Source of the DNA: Mesorhizobium sp. | GTDB lineage: Bacteria; Pseudomonadota; Alphaproteobacteria; Rhizobiales; Rhizobiaceae | Reading direction: 5' to 3' | Assembly (NCBI GenBank): GCA_004020315.1 | Contig: SAQG01000012.1 | Location: 62,001 to 126,000 of the forward strand | DNA: 64,000 bases | Part shown: positions 53,057-62,533 of the stretch, piece after piece | How the letters are laid out: the number at the start of each line of letters is the position of its first letter | Position numbering within the stretch: position 1 is the first letter of the stretch | Position numbers and translations under genes: made by a program | The notes under the pieces: model-generated | Databases searched by the model: none | Seen by the model: the letters and a program-made list of their open reading frames with translations, nothing else | Told to the model about the DNA's origin: nothing

Positions 53057-53194
53057 GGTGGCTTTCCTTTCTCTCCAACAACCCCCGCCCCTCTTCCGCC
53101 GCCCTCCGCCTCCTGTCGGAAGCCAGATGCCATGCGATGTCGCTGCCTGCACGGCAGGCATTCCCCTGAGCATGGATTGGAGATGGCTGCGCGG

Positions 53195-53698
53195 TCAGGC
53201 CTGCGCGAGCCAAGCGCGGATGTCATCGATCGAGCGTAGAAGGACTGAAGGATTGTCACGCGCTGGGATAAAGCCCCAGCTTTGCCAATAGGCTTCCGCT
53301 TCCGCGTCTATGGCACGCACGACGACGGCACGACCGCCGACGAAGTCCGCCCCGGCGATGCAGCGCTGAAGCGCGTCCCTCACCAACGCAGAGCCGATAC
53401 CCCGCCCGGCATACCGCCGGTCGACAGCGAGTTGGCCGATCAGCAGACAGGGGATCGGATCGGGCGGCCGGCCGGTGCGTATGGCGCGCGGGGCCGCATT
53501 CGGCTCGATCACGCTTAGTGCGAGACCGTAATAGCCGACAACCTGCCCTTCATCCTGGACGACCAGCACGCGCGTGAAACCGCGCGACTGGTTGGAGCGG
53601 GCGAAGTTGGCGTGCCAATGATCGAGCGCCGGCTTGCCGCATTCGAAACCGTCGAGACGATTCAAGTCGGAAAGGCGCTCAACGCCGGACAACGTCAC
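53195..53698 (-). CDS. GNAT toxin (TacT-like), second module
   Basis: 167 residues. A GTG at 53698 four bases after the antitoxin stop is the most likely start. 'LLIGQLAVDRRYAGRGIGSA' is the acetyl-CoA site. The C-terminal 'AEAEAYWQSWGFIPARDNPS' has Tyr one position earlier and Trp where the first module has the usual Tyr. It may belong to a different GNAT toxin subfamily. It pairs with the DUF1778 antitoxin at 53703-53987. Confidence 0.85.
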   Translation of the reverse strand: MTLSGVERLSDLNRLDGFECGKPALDHWHANFARSNQSRGFTRVLVVQDEGQVVGYYGLALSVIEPNAAPRAIRTGRPPDPIPCLLIGQLAVDRRYAGRGIGSALVRDALQRCIAGADFVGGRAVVVRAIDAEAEAYWQSWGFIPARDNPSVLLRSIDDIRAWLAQA

Positions 53699-53702
53699 CG
53701 CA

Positions 53703-53987
53703 TCAGACGCCCCACGGGGCTTTGCGACGCAGCCGTTCGGCTGCCTTCGGCGGCGGCGCCGAGACCGGCGCGCTGATCGCGCGCAGGAACGCACCATAGG
53801 CGTCGGGCGAGAGCCGGATCACACTCTCGTTCAGGATCGCCGTCTGCGCCTCCTGCAAGGCAGCCCGGCGCATGAACTCGGTGCGAGACAGACCAAGCAG
53901 ATCCGCGCCGCGGTCGATGATGGCAAGGTCATCGTCGCGGAACCGCATCGACACCGGGGTCTCTTTCCTGATCGTGGCTGTTGCCAT
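53703..53987 (-). CDS. DUF1778 (TacA-like) antitoxin, second module
   Basis: 94 residues from the ATG at 53987. The ribbon-helix-helix is 'PVSMRFRDDDLAIIDRGADL' with 'LGLSRTEFMRRAALQEAQTA'; the tail ends 'AAERLRRKAPWGV'. Closely followed by the GNAT toxin gene. Low similarity to the module at 42562-43340 suggests independent acquisition rather than a recent duplication. Confidence 0.88.
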   Translation of the reverse strand: MATATIRKETPVSMRFRDDDLAIIDRGADLLGLSRTEFMRRAALQEAQTAILNESVIRLSPDAYGAFLRAISAPVSAPPPKAAERLRRKAPWGV

Positions 53988-54100
53988 GGCGTGAACTCCA
54001 ATCCTGCAGAGATATAGAATGCGAAGCGCAATACATATTGTCGAAAGCCGGCAAAGGCTGCGACGCGCCGACAATCGGCGCGTCGCGAGGAATGTGGCGC

Positions 54101-55042
54101 TCACGCGCCGCCATCTGCGAAGCGCCAGACCGGAATGCCAAGGCGGCGCGCCTTGTCGGCGAGATTGCCGGTGATGCCGGAACCGGGGAAGACGATCAGG
54201 CCGGACGGCATCACCGACAGCATCTCGTCGTTGCGGCGGAAAGGGGCCGCCTTGGCGTGGCGGGTCCAGTTCGGCTTGAAGGCGATCTGCGTCACCTTGC
54301 GGCTTTCGGCCCAGCACGCCGCGATGCGCTCGGCACCCCGGGGCGATCCGCCGTGCAAGAGCACCATATCGGGGAACTTGGCTTGGGCGCGGTCGAGCGC
54401 ATCCCAGATCAGTTCGTGGTCGTTGAAGTCCATGCCACCGGAGAAGGCGATCTTGGTGCCGGTGGGGATCAGCACCTCGGTCTCGGCCCGGCGGCGCGCC
54501 GAGAGGAAGTCGCGGCTATCGATCATGGCGGCGGTTAGATTGACGTGGTTGACCTTCGAGCCGCTGCGCGGTCGCCAGGTCGAGCCGGTCTGCGCCTCGA
54601 ACAGGTCGGCCGCGAAATCGCGCATGAACTCAAAGGCGTTGCGGCGCTCAAGGAGCGTGATGCCTTCGGCTACATGACGCTCCAGCTCGACGGACTTGAC
54701 TTCGGTGCCGTCCTGTTCGCGCTGCCCGTTTCGCTGCGCATCCTCGTTGCGCTGCAGATCGCGCTGGATGCGGTCGCCGGCGCGATGGAAGAGATTGACG
54801 GTCGACCAGAGCAGGTCTCCGAGGTCGGGCTCCAGCCGTGTGTCGCCGAGCATTTCGGCGAAGGCGTTGAAGATGGCTGTGAGCGCCGACTGGACAGCCG
54901 GCTCCTCGGGCAACGGCCGCGGATCGGGTTCGTCCTGGAAGGGGCGATGGCCGTAGAGCTGCATCTCGAAGATAAAGCGGTCGGTCGGCGAGGACGCGTG
55001 GGTCGGCTCGTGGCTGTCGTCGAGGGGAAGGGTCAGGTTCAT
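54101..55042 (-). CDS. DUF2493 (SLOG-like) protein
   Basis: 313 residues. After an N-terminal helical region that includes 'LEPDLGDLLWSTVNLFHRAG', the DUF2493 domain occupies about residues 190-313: 'KIAFSGGMDFNDHELIWDAL', 'MVLLHGGSPRGAERIAACWA', and 'VFPGSGITGNLADKARRLGI'. It is a nucleotide-binding Rossmann-like fold, frequent on conjugative elements. No partner enzyme is fused. The downstream neighbour is the second TacAT pair in the same direction. Confidence 0.88.
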   Translation of the reverse strand: MNLTLPLDDSHEPTHASSPTDRFIFEMQLYGHRPFQDEPDPRPLPEEPAVQSALTAIFNAFAEMLGDTRLEPDLGDLLWSTVNLFHRAGDRIQRDLQRNEDAQRNGQREQDGTEVKSVELERHVAEGITLLERRNAFEFMRDFAADLFEAQTGSTWRPRSGSKVNHVNLTAAMIDSRDFLSARRRAETEVLIPTGTKIAFSGGMDFNDHELIWDALDRAQAKFPDMVLLHGGSPRGAERIAACWAESRKVTQIAFKPNWTRHAKAAPFRRNDEMLSVMPSGLIVFPGSGITGNLADKARRLGIPVWRFADGGA

Positions 55043-55131
55043 GGGGTTCTCCGTCGGGTTGGGGTCGCGTCTCTCGCGGCCTGACGGCGATCCCCTCCCA
55101 CGCGCTCTGCAGGCCGGAACCGCGAGCTCCT

Positions 55132-55178
55132 GGCATGATCCCCAAAAGCGGGAACCGGTTTTGGGAACAGATCATGCC
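55132..55178. repeat. Rhizobiales-type intergenic palindrome
   Basis: GGCATGATC (55132-55140) and GATCATGCC (55170-55178) flank a core with AAGCGGGAACCGGTTTTGGG. This arrangement is typical of short palindromic repeats scattered through Mesorhizobium, Sinorhizobium and related genomes, and is the best lineage marker in the window. Confidence 0.75.
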
Positions 55179-55214
55179 GCAAAGGGAGCGAAGCGGCCGA
55201 GCGAAGCGCTGGGC

Positions 55215-55351
55215 GGCGCCAAGGCAGGTTTCCTGGCCCGCGAGGAATGGCCGGCCCCGCACATCGGCCAGGAAGCCGGGCAGCGGCTTTCCGGTGCGCC
55301 GATGTGCCAACAAAAAAGGCCGGCCAGGGGAGGAAACCTGCCGGGCGCCGC
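55215..55351. repeat. Nested 137-bp palindrome
   Basis: Four pairs of arms nest inside each other: GGCGCC (55215-55220/55346-55351), GGCAGGTTTCCT with AGGAAACCTGCC (55223-55234/55331-55342), GGCCGGCC (55249-55256/55318-55325) and GCACATCGG with CCGATGTGC (55259-55267/55299-55307). A run of six A precedes one inner arm. The order is preserved, so one strand can fold into a single long hairpin. Confidence 0.8.
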
Positions 55352-55488
55352 TGAAGGCCCGCATGTCGCGTGGTAGGGGTCGCCTCCCGGCAGGCCCGCG
55401 GGCGCGCGCCTTCCCGACGGAGAAGCCTTGGGGCCGGCCTTCCGCACGGCCACAGCCTGCGCCTGCGCCTGCGCGTTCGGGCCCCGCT

Positions 55489-56529
55489 TCACGTCGCGAG
55501 GAAGGCGATCGCGTCTTCCGGGACGAGCTGTTCGCGAAGCCGCGCCATGAGCCGGTCGGGCCCGAGACGGCGCAGATCCTCGTTGAAATCGCCGAGTTCC
55601 GGCGACAGCACGAGCGGCAGGACGCCGGCGGCCTGCGCGCGTCGGCTCAGTCGATCGATGCCATGCCGGCCGGCCGCATCGGCATCAGCCGCGATATAGA
55701 GCCGGCGGCAACCGGCCGGGAAGCGGAAGGCCGCGAGGTGATTGGCCGAGAGGGCCGCGACCACCGGCATGCCCGGCATCACCGCGTTGAGGGACAGCAT
55801 CGTTTCGAGGCCTTCGCCCGCCGCCATGATCGGGACCGGACCGATTGCGGGGAATGAGAAGCGCACGGCATTGCCGAGAAGGCCGCCAAGCGATCGTCTT
55901 GGATCGTCGACCGGAGCCTTGCCGGATCCGCCCGGATCAAGCCAGGTGCGATGCACGCCGGTGATCATGCCGGCGACGTCGGTGACGGCTGCGACGAGGG
56001 CTGGAAATGCCGATGTCGCGCCCGTGGTCAGATCCCGATAATAGCAGGAGGGATGGAAGCGCAGCGAACCGTGGCGCGCGACGGCGACGATGCCACGATC
56101 GCGCAGATATGCCTCGGCCAAACTGCCGTGGAGCGGCCAGCTCATCGCGAAGAGGCGTCGCGCCCGTTCGCTCGCTGACGGCAGGCCGCCAATCGGCCTT
56201 GAACCATCGCTGCCCGCAGACCGCGGCGGCTCAGGGTTCGGCAAGCTCAGGAAGCGCCGCGCCTCCGCGGCCACGTCATGGAAGTCAACAAGCCCGCAGG
56301 TCTCGCGGACAAGATCGAGGAGATCGCCGAATTGGGCCGTCGCCTCGTCTGCCCATCTGCCTCGACGCGGTCCGGAAAGATGGACATAGAGCGAGCGCCC
56401 CTCGCTGTTGCCGACATCGCCGGCGATCCAGTAATTGCCCGCGCGCCGGCCGGCGGAGAGATAATGACGGCAGACGGCCTCGGCGTTTTGCGCGAGGCGG
56501 TCCGCGAGTTCGGAGGCGGAGGCGCGCAT
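55489..56529 (-). CDS. Toprim-domain protein (DUF7146-like, plasmid primase type)
   Basis: 346 residues. The N-terminal part has 'GRSLYVHLSGPRRGRWADEA' and 'GDLLDLVRETCGLVDFHDVA', as in the zinc-less start of plasmid primase/helicase-like proteins. The middle carries 'AEAYLRDRGIVAV' and 'LRFHPSCYY'. A Toprim core follows: 'MAAGEGLETMLSLNAV' (Glu) and 'RLYIAADADAAGRHG' (DxD). It may prime or process DNA after entry into the recipient. It starts 13 bp after the large helicase gene and is probably co-transcribed. Confidence 0.88.
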   Translation of the reverse strand: MRASASELADRLAQNAEAVCRHYLSAGRRAGNYWIAGDVGNSEGRSLYVHLSGPRRGRWADEATAQFGDLLDLVRETCGLVDFHDVAAEARRFLSLPNPEPPRSAGSDGSRPIGGLPSASERARRLFAMSWPLHGSLAEAYLRDRGIVAVARHGSLRFHPSCYYRDLTTGATSAFPALVAAVTDVAGMITGVHRTWLDPGGSGKAPVDDPRRSLGGLLGNAVRFSFPAIGPVPIMAAGEGLETMLSLNAVMPGMPVVAALSANHLAAFRFPAGCRRLYIAADADAAGRHGIDRLSRRAQAAGVLPLVLSPELGDFNEDLRRLGPDRLMARLREQLVPEDAIAFLAT

Positions 56530-56542
56530 AACCGTTCCTCCC

Positions 56543-59500
56543 TCAGACGCGGCTGACGATGTCGACCAGGCGATGGCGTTCCATCAGCCGGAAGAGGGTG
56601 GTGGCCGCCTCGCCGGTCATCGGTATGAAAAACCGGGTTTTCCACTGGATCATCTCGGAAAACAGCCCGATCGCCATAAGCCAGTCGCGCATGCCGTCGG
56701 TGAAGCCGTTGAGTTCGACGCGATAGTCGTACATGACTTTCACGCGCCGCAACGTCATGTCGCCGGCAAGGCCGATCACGGACGAGCCGTTGGTGAGCGC
56801 GGCCCAGACCTGTTCGGGACTGATCGTCTGGACTTGATCAAGACCGAGATTGCGGCACAGCGCCGGCAGATGCGCGGCCGCTACCGTGCGGCCGACGATC
56901 CTTTCGCCATCGTCGGTCTGCAGCCGGAAGACACGGCAATAGTCCTGCGGCAGCAGGCGCCAGATCGGCAGCAGCAGTCCTGTGATGATATGCAGCTGCG
57001 AGTCCGAGAATTGCGGAATTTTCGCGATCTCGGCCTGCCAGGCGGCTGCGAACAGCGCTTCGTCGGCCTCCTCCCAATTGGTGTCTTCGAGTTGGCGGAC
57101 CTCGTAGCGCAGTTCGTCCATCGGGCGGATGAGCGCGACGCGCGGTTCAATCGTGCCATCGTCCAGCATGACGCTGCGGGTCGGTTTCATCACTGCCGCG
57201 CGTCCGGATTTGCCATTGACCATCAGCGTGGCGCGACGATCGCGCTCGGTCATCGCAAGGGCGTCCGAGAGAGACATCGGCTTGTTGCGCATGCGTTGTG
57301 CGATGGTCAGGAGATGCGACTGCGCGCCGCTGCCGGGATGGGTGTAGACGATCTGACGATCGGTGACCGTCATGCTGTCGGCTTCAAGCGTCTCCAGGCC
57401 CCTGTCGTAGATGCCGGCGGCGATCGCGCCATCGATGCGCGCCGCAAGAAGCTGTTCAAAAGCGTCGAAGAGCAGATTCTGCATGGCGATCGTCAGCGCC
57501 AGCATGCGATTGAGAAAGGTCGTGATCGGCGGCAGTTCGTCTTTAAGGCCGCCTTCTTGCGTAGTCAGCGCCAGGCCGGTGATGGCTTCGAACATGGTGA
57601 GCGAACAGCCCTCGACCTTGCCCTGGTGGATCAGCAGGTAGAACTGGCGTAGGGCATCGCGCGCATATCGGGATTCCAGGTTGTCCTCGCTTCGAAAGAG
57701 CCCCTGGCCGCCCGTCTGCCGCTGCCCGCGGGTGATCGCGCCGAGTGTGTCGAGCCGGCGTGCGATCGTCGACAGGAAGCGCCGCTCGGCCTTGACGTTG
57801 GTGGCGATCGGCCGGAACAGCGGTGGCTGCTTCTGGTTGGTGCGGTTGGTGCGACCGAGCCCCTGAATGGCGGTGTCGGCCCGCCAGCCGGCTTCCAGCA
57901 GATAGTGGACGCGCAGGCGCTGGTTCAGTGCCGAGAGTTCGGCATGATAGGAGCGGCCGGTGCCGCCCGCGTCGCTGAAGACGAGAATGCGCTTCTCGTC
58001 GTTCATGAAGGCCCTGACGTCATCGAGGCTCGCCGAGCCGGGACGGGTCTCCACCGCGAACCGCTCGATGCGCCCACCCGTGTCGCGACGGACAATGCGA
58101 CGGGAGCGGCCGGTGATCTCCGCAACCTGTTCCGTTCCAAAATGCTGGACGATCTGATCGAGCGCGGTGGGAACGGCCGGCAGCGAGCCGAGTTTTTCGA
58201 AAAGCGCGTCACGGCGGGCGACGGCCTCGCGACAGATGATTGGGTTGCCGTCCTGATCGAAGACCGGCCGTGAACTGATATTGCCGCTCTCGTCGGAGAA
58301 CGCCTCGAATAGCTGCGTCGGGAACGAATGCATCAGGTAGTCAGCTACAAATTCCCTCGGCGTCACATCAACCTGGATGTCGCCCCATTCCTCGGCCGGA
58401 ATCTGGGCGAGGCGACGCTCGGTGAGGGCTTCCCCAGTCGAGACGATCTGGATGACGACGGCGTGGCCCTCCGCAAGATCGCGCTCGATCGAGCGCGTCA
58501 GGGTCGGCGTCTTCATCGACGTGAGGAGGTGGTTGAAGAAACGCTGCTTGGAGGATTCGAAGGCCGACCGCGCTGCCGACTTGGCATTGCGATTGAGCGT
58601 GCCTGACTGCCCGGTGATGCCGGACGCTTCCATGGCGGCCACGAGGTTGGTGTGGATGACTTGGTACGCCTCGGCCCAGGAATCATAGATCGCAACCTGC
58701 TCCTGCGTCAGTTCGTGTTCGACCATCTCGTATTCGACGCCGTCATAGGAAAGAGAGCGTGAGGCGTAGAGGCCGAGCGCTTTCAGATCGCGCGCGAGCA
58801 CCTCCATGGCTGCGACGCCGCCGTCCTCGATGGCCGCGACGAAATCCGACCGCGTCGGAAACGGGAAATCGGCGGCGCCCCATAGTCCGAGACGCTCTGC
58901 ATAGGCCAGATTCTCGACGTCCGTCGCACCTGTCGCCGAGACATAGACCACACGCGCATGGGGCAAGGCGCGTTGAAGCCGCAGGCCTGCCCTGCCCTGT
59001 TGCGATCCGGCTTTGTCACCACGCTCCGTCTTGCCGCCGGCGGCGTTCGCCATGGCGTGGCCTTCGTCGAAGATGATGACGCCGTCGAAATCCTCGCCGA
59101 GCCAGTCCACGATCTGCTGAACGCGCGAGCGTTTGCCTTCGCGCTCGTCGGAGCGAAGCGTTGCGAAAGTGGTGAACAGGATCCCTTCCGCGAGACGGAT
59201 CGGCGTGCCCTGCCGGAAACGCGACAGCGGCGTGACCAATAGCTTCTCCTGACCGAGCGCCGACCAATCTCGCTGGGAATCCCAGATCAGTTTGTCGGAT
59301 TTTGTGATCCACAGATGCCGACGGCGACCCTTCAGCCAGTTGTCCAACAGGATGCCGGCGACCTGCCGCCCCTTGCCGGCGCCGGTTCCGTCACCGAGGA
59401 ACCAGCCGCGGCGAAACCGGACGGCGCCGGCGGTTTCTTGCTTGGCCGCCTGGACATTGTCCCAGGATTTATCGACCGTCCAAAACCCGGCGAGATAGCC

Positions 59501-60985
59501 AGCGTGGGCTTCGCCCGCATAGATCACGCTTTCGAGCTGCGCGTCGGAGAGGATGCCTTGCTCGATGACGTGCTCAGGCAGATGCGGGCGATAGCTGGGC
59601 CTGGGGGGAGCGACCGACGCCATCGCGGTCGATTCCACGAGCTTGTCCGGATGGGATTTAGCGCCGGGAATGCTGATCGACTGAAGCTGATAAGGTTCGT
59701 AGATCCCGTCCGTCAGATTGCCGCGTGTTTCGTCGGCGGCTTCACGAACCTCGTAGGCGAGCTCGACGATTGGCCGCGATGGCGGCGACACGGGGCCGGT
59801 CGCTGCATGGGGGCGGTGCTGCGACGCGCCTGGCCGTGCTGGCGCAGCCGTCACCACGGTGGGCCGCAGCCTGTCAGCGCTCCAACGTGCCGCCCTCTTG
59901 GCCGTCTCGGCCCGCAAGATTCCGTTGGAGAGCGCGCCGATGGAGTCCGGCGACGTCGACGGCGAGCGCGGCGGCAGGACAGTGATCCAATCGAGAAGCG
60001 TCTGTAGGTCAGGGGCTGTGCCACGTGAGGCGATCAGGCGGGCGGGATCCTGCGCCGGAATCTTGTCCAGGACCGTGAGCCGCGTCTCCACATTGGTTCC
60101 GTGCCGTGCATAGACGCTGCCGTCGATCGCCGCCGAGAACAGGACGTGGCCACGCTCCTGCAGTTGGACGAAGGCGTCGCGCCATTTCGGATTGTCGGGA
60201 GCGAGGCCCGAACCGGTGATCGCGACCAGGCGTCCGCCGGCCGCCAGTCGGGCGAAGGCGGACGCGAGGTGACGCCAGGCCGCGTCTGAAACCCTGCCCT
60301 CGACATGGGCGCCGATCGAGAACGGCGGGTTCATGATGACGACGGTCGGGCTGGCGGATCGTTCCAGGTAATCGTCGATATGGGCAGCGTCGTGCCGCGT
60401 GGTCCAGGCGTTCGGGAAGAGCTGCGACAGCAAGGCCTGCCGGACGGGCGCGTAGTCGTTCAGCATCAGCCGCGCCTGGGCGATCTCCGCGAAGATGGCG
60501 AGAAGGCCGGTGCCCGCGGATGGTTCGAGCACGGTGTCGCCGGCGATCATGCCGGCGGCGCGAGAGACGACATAGGCCAGCGGCATCGGTGTCGACAGCT
60601 GCTGGAGCGCCTGCGATTCATCCGATCGGCGCGTATGGGTCGGCACGAGATGCGCGACCTTCGCCAGCATGGCGAGCGCACCGGCGGGTGTCTGCGAGCG
60701 GCCGAGGATTACCGGTCCGAACTTGCGCAGGAAAAGAACCTGTGCCGCCTCGCAGGCTTCATAGGCGTCTTTCCAGACCCAGCATCCCTCCGCATCGCTG
60801 CCGTCGAAGGCGTGGGTCATGATCGGACGAAGATCGCTCGCGCCGATCGGCCGACCCCGTTCGAGGAAGGGCATGATCTGTTTGGCGGCCTGCAGAATTC
60901 GGGTGGCGCGGCTGGTCCGGTCGGAGACGGTCGGATCGAGGAAGCCAGCCGGAATGCCGGTGGCGCGTGCGGGAAGGGCGTTCAT
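56543..60985 (-). CDS. Strawberry-notch-like helicase fused to an N6-methyltransferase-like domain
   Basis: 1480 residues from the ATG at 60985. Residues about 130-300 are a class I methyltransferase: 'DTVLEPSAGTGLLAIFAEI' and catalytic NPPF at 219-222. A superfamily-2 helicase follows, with GDGTGAGKGRQ (Walker A, Lys538), 'VIIFDEGHAMANAAGGKTER' near 640, 'VVYVSATGATDVENLAYAER', and the strawberry-notch C-terminal domain 'FSDAGGTGRSYHAELSALNQ' and 'QGLGRTNRTNQKQPPLFRPI'. It may open or modify DNA. Such proteins mark alphaproteobacterial conjugative elements; an anti-restriction role is often assumed but not proven. Confidence 0.92.
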   Translation of the reverse strand: MNALPARATGIPAGFLDPTVSDRTSRATRILQAAKQIMPFLERGRPIGASDLRPIMTHAFDGSDAEGCWVWKDAYEACEAAQVLFLRKFGPVILGRSQTPAGALAMLAKVAHLVPTHTRRSDESQALQQLSTPMPLAYVVSRAAGMIAGDTVLEPSAGTGLLAIFAEIAQARLMLNDYAPVRQALLSQLFPNAWTTRHDAAHIDDYLERSASPTVVIMNPPFSIGAHVEGRVSDAAWRHLASAFARLAAGGRLVAITGSGLAPDNPKWRDAFVQLQERGHVLFSAAIDGSVYARHGTNVETRLTVLDKIPAQDPARLIASRGTAPDLQTLLDWITVLPPRSPSTSPDSIGALSNGILRAETAKRAARWSADRLRPTVVTAAPARPGASQHRPHAATGPVSPPSRPIVELAYEVREAADETRGNLTDGIYEPYQLQSISIPGAKSHPDKLVESTAMASVAPPRPSYRPHLPEHVIEQGILSDAQLESVIYAGEAHAGYLAGFWTVDKSWDNVQAAKQETAGAVRFRRGWFLGDGTGAGKGRQVAGILLDNWLKGRRRHLWITKSDKLIWDSQRDWSALGQEKLLVTPLSRFRQGTPIRLAEGILFTTFATLRSDEREGKRSRVQQIVDWLGEDFDGVIIFDEGHAMANAAGGKTERGDKAGSQQGRAGLRLQRALPHARVVYVSATGATDVENLAYAERLGLWGAADFPFPTRSDFVAAIEDGGVAAMEVLARDLKALGLYASRSLSYDGVEYEMVEHELTQEQVAIYDSWAEAYQVIHTNLVAAMEASGITGQSGTLNRNAKSAARSAFESSKQRFFNHLLTSMKTPTLTRSIERDLAEGHAVVIQIVSTGEALTERRLAQIPAEEWGDIQVDVTPREFVADYLMHSFPTQLFEAFSDESGNISSRPVFDQDGNPIICREAVARRDALFEKLGSLPAVPTALDQIVQHFGTEQVAEITGRSRRIVRRDTGGRIERFAVETRPGSASLDDVRAFMNDEKRILVFSDAGGTGRSYHAELSALNQRLRVHYLLEAGWRADTAIQGLGRTNRTNQKQPPLFRPIATNVKAERRFLSTIARRLDTLGAITRGQRQTGGQGLFRSEDNLESRYARDALRQFYLLIHQGKVEGCSLTMFEAITGLALTTQEGGLKDELPPITTFLNRMLALTIAMQNLLFDAFEQLLAARIDGAIAAGIYDRGLETLEADSMTVTDRQIVYTHPGSGAQSHLLTIAQRMRNKPMSLSDALAMTERDRRATLMVNGKSGRAAVMKPTRSVMLDDGTIEPRVALIRPMDELRYEVRQLEDTNWEEADEALFAAAWQAEIAKIPQFSDSQLHIITGLLLPIWRLLPQDYCRVFRLQTDDGERIVGRTVAAAHLPALCRNLGLDQVQTISPEQVWAALTNGSSVIGLAGDMTLRRVKVMYDYRVELNGFTDGMRDWLMAIGLFSEMIQWKTRFFIPMTGEAATTLFRLMERHRLVDIVSRV

Positions 60986-61307
60986 GAGAGGGTCCTGTTG
61001 AGAGCAGCGAAAGGGTCGGCCTGCACCAGGCGCTCTCTCAACCCGGCCAGGCCAACCTGTCCCGGCCTTCCCTCTTCCTCTCCAGCCGAGCCGCCGCCCC
61101 CGGCCGCTCTCCACCAAGGGTCGCATGTGTTGCACTTGGCGAACGGGCCGGTCCGAACTGGCCGGTCCGCCTTGGCCCTGGCGATCGCTTCGGCTCACGC
61201 GAGGCGGTATGCCGTAGCAGCCGGGCCGGCTTTTTGAGATTTATCCGGCACTTGCAGCTGCTTATAGTGGCTGTATCAATTCAGTCGAATGAGGTGGATC
61301 GAGGCAG

Positions 61308-62504
61308 ATGCGCCAGTTCAGGATTGGGGACCAGATAGTGGAGGAGACGGCGCCGGACCTTCAACCGGTGCTCGAGCGGGCCTATGAGGGCAGACAGCGA
61401 CCCTTGTGCCTTTGCCGTGAACCACCGGTTGCGATGTACATCGCCCGTCTCGACGGTCAGTATCTCGTCAAACGCATGCCTTCGTCGGGGCGCGACCATG
61501 ATCCGGCCTGCCCCTCCTATGAGCCGCCATACGAGCTGTCGGGCCTTGGCCCACTGATCGGCAGCGCAATCCAGATCGATGAAGCGACAGGCACGGCGAT
61601 GCTCAAGCTCGACTTTTCGCTGTCGAAGCGGGGCAGCCGGGCGGCACCGGCGTCTCAGTCCCAGACGAGCGACACGGTGCGACACGAGACCAGGAAGCTC
61701 TCGCTGCGTGCGATGCTGCACTATCTGTGGGACGTGGCGGAATTGACGGAATGGACTTCGTTGTGGGCGGGCAAGCGCGGATGGGGCAAGGTCCGTTCCA
61801 ATCTGATCAACGCGGCCAAGGAGATGACGGCGCGGGGCGGCCCGCTTGACGAGATCCTGTTCGTGCCCGAGGTGTTCCAAACGGAAGACAAGGCCGCAAT
61901 AGCGGCTCGGCGCGCGAACGCTCTTGCCGATCTTCACGCGACGGGGAGCGGACCGAGAAAGCTGAAGCTGCTGGTCGGTGAGGTGAAGGAGTTCACCGCC
62001 GCGCGCAGCGGCCAGAAGATCGTCATCAAGCACATGCCCGATTTTCCGCTGATGCTGGAAGACGGGCCTTGGCGGCGCGTGAATGTCCGATATGAACCGG
62101 AACTGGCATTGTGGCGATCCGACGAGGGCTTCCATCTGGTCGCGATTGCAACATTCGGCATCTCGAGCGCTGGCGTGGCCTATGTCGATGAGATTGCCTT
62201 GATGGTGGTGAACGAGAACTGGATCCCCTTCGAGACGGTGCAAGAGCATCGCCTGCTTGCACGGCTCGCGGGAATGCGAAGAAAGAGCGTCAAGGGATTG
62301 CGCTTCAATCTGGCGCGAGACCAGCCAATCGTCTGCGTGACCTTGCCGGAACAGCGACCCTCGCCGGTCGCCATGTATATCGTTCCGGGTGGTGCCAGCG
62401 CGCAATACGAGCGGGCGCTCGCCGAGATGATCGAGGCGCGGCCGGAGATGACGCCATGGGTCTGGCGATCCTCCGACGGCGAAATGCCGCCGTTCCCGGA
62501 CTGA
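61308..62504 (+). CDS. DUF1173 family protein
   Basis: 398 residues from the ATG at 61308. 'RPLCLCREPPVAMYIARLDG', then 'RMPSSGRDHDPACPSYEPPY' carry clustered Cys and His that could bind a metal, as is usual in DUF1173. The body has 'LWAGKRGWGKVRSNLINAAK' and 'GVAYVDEIALMVVNENWIPF'. The function is unknown; the family travels with the strawberry-notch and Toprim genes. It is divergent from the large helicase gene across a 320-bp gap (60986-61307) that holds no other gene. Confidence 0.88.
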   Translation: MRQFRIGDQIVEETAPDLQPVLERAYEGRQRPLCLCREPPVAMYIARLDGQYLVKRMPSSGRDHDPACPSYEPPYELSGLGPLIGSAIQIDEATGTAMLKLDFSLSKRGSRAAPASQSQTSDTVRHETRKLSLRAMLHYLWDVAELTEWTSLWAGKRGWGKVRSNLINAAKEMTARGGPLDEILFVPEVFQTEDKAAIAARRANALADLHATGSGPRKLKLLVGEVKEFTAARSGQKIVIKHMPDFPLMLEDGPWRRVNVRYEPELALWRSDEGFHLVAIATFGISSAGVAYVDEIALMVVNENWIPFETVQEHRLLARLAGMRRKSVKGLRFNLARDQPIVCVTLPEQRPSPVAMYIVPGGASAQYERALAEMIEARPEMTPWVWRSSDGEMPPFPD

Positions 62505-62533
62505 CGGGGGTCCGGGACCTGGCGGCCGTGGCA

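Larger units (their letters stand above)
55043..55488. other. Gene-free stretch rich in palindromes
   Basis: About 445 bp between the DUF2493 and Toprim genes. No coding sequence is supported. It contains the rhizobial palindrome at 55132-55178 and the nested inverted repeats at 55215-55351. Promoter elements for the DUF2493 gene should lie here. Confidence 0.6.

Noticed and set aside
53703..54317. Longer reading of the second DUF1778 antitoxin (204 codons)
   Set aside because: The added 110 residues overlap the DUF2493 gene in another frame; the ATG at 53987 opens directly into the conserved RHH domain.
56573..57652. A 359-codon plus-strand frame under the large helicase gene
   Set aside because: Antisense of the helicase C-terminus, His/Arg/Gln-rich with no motif.
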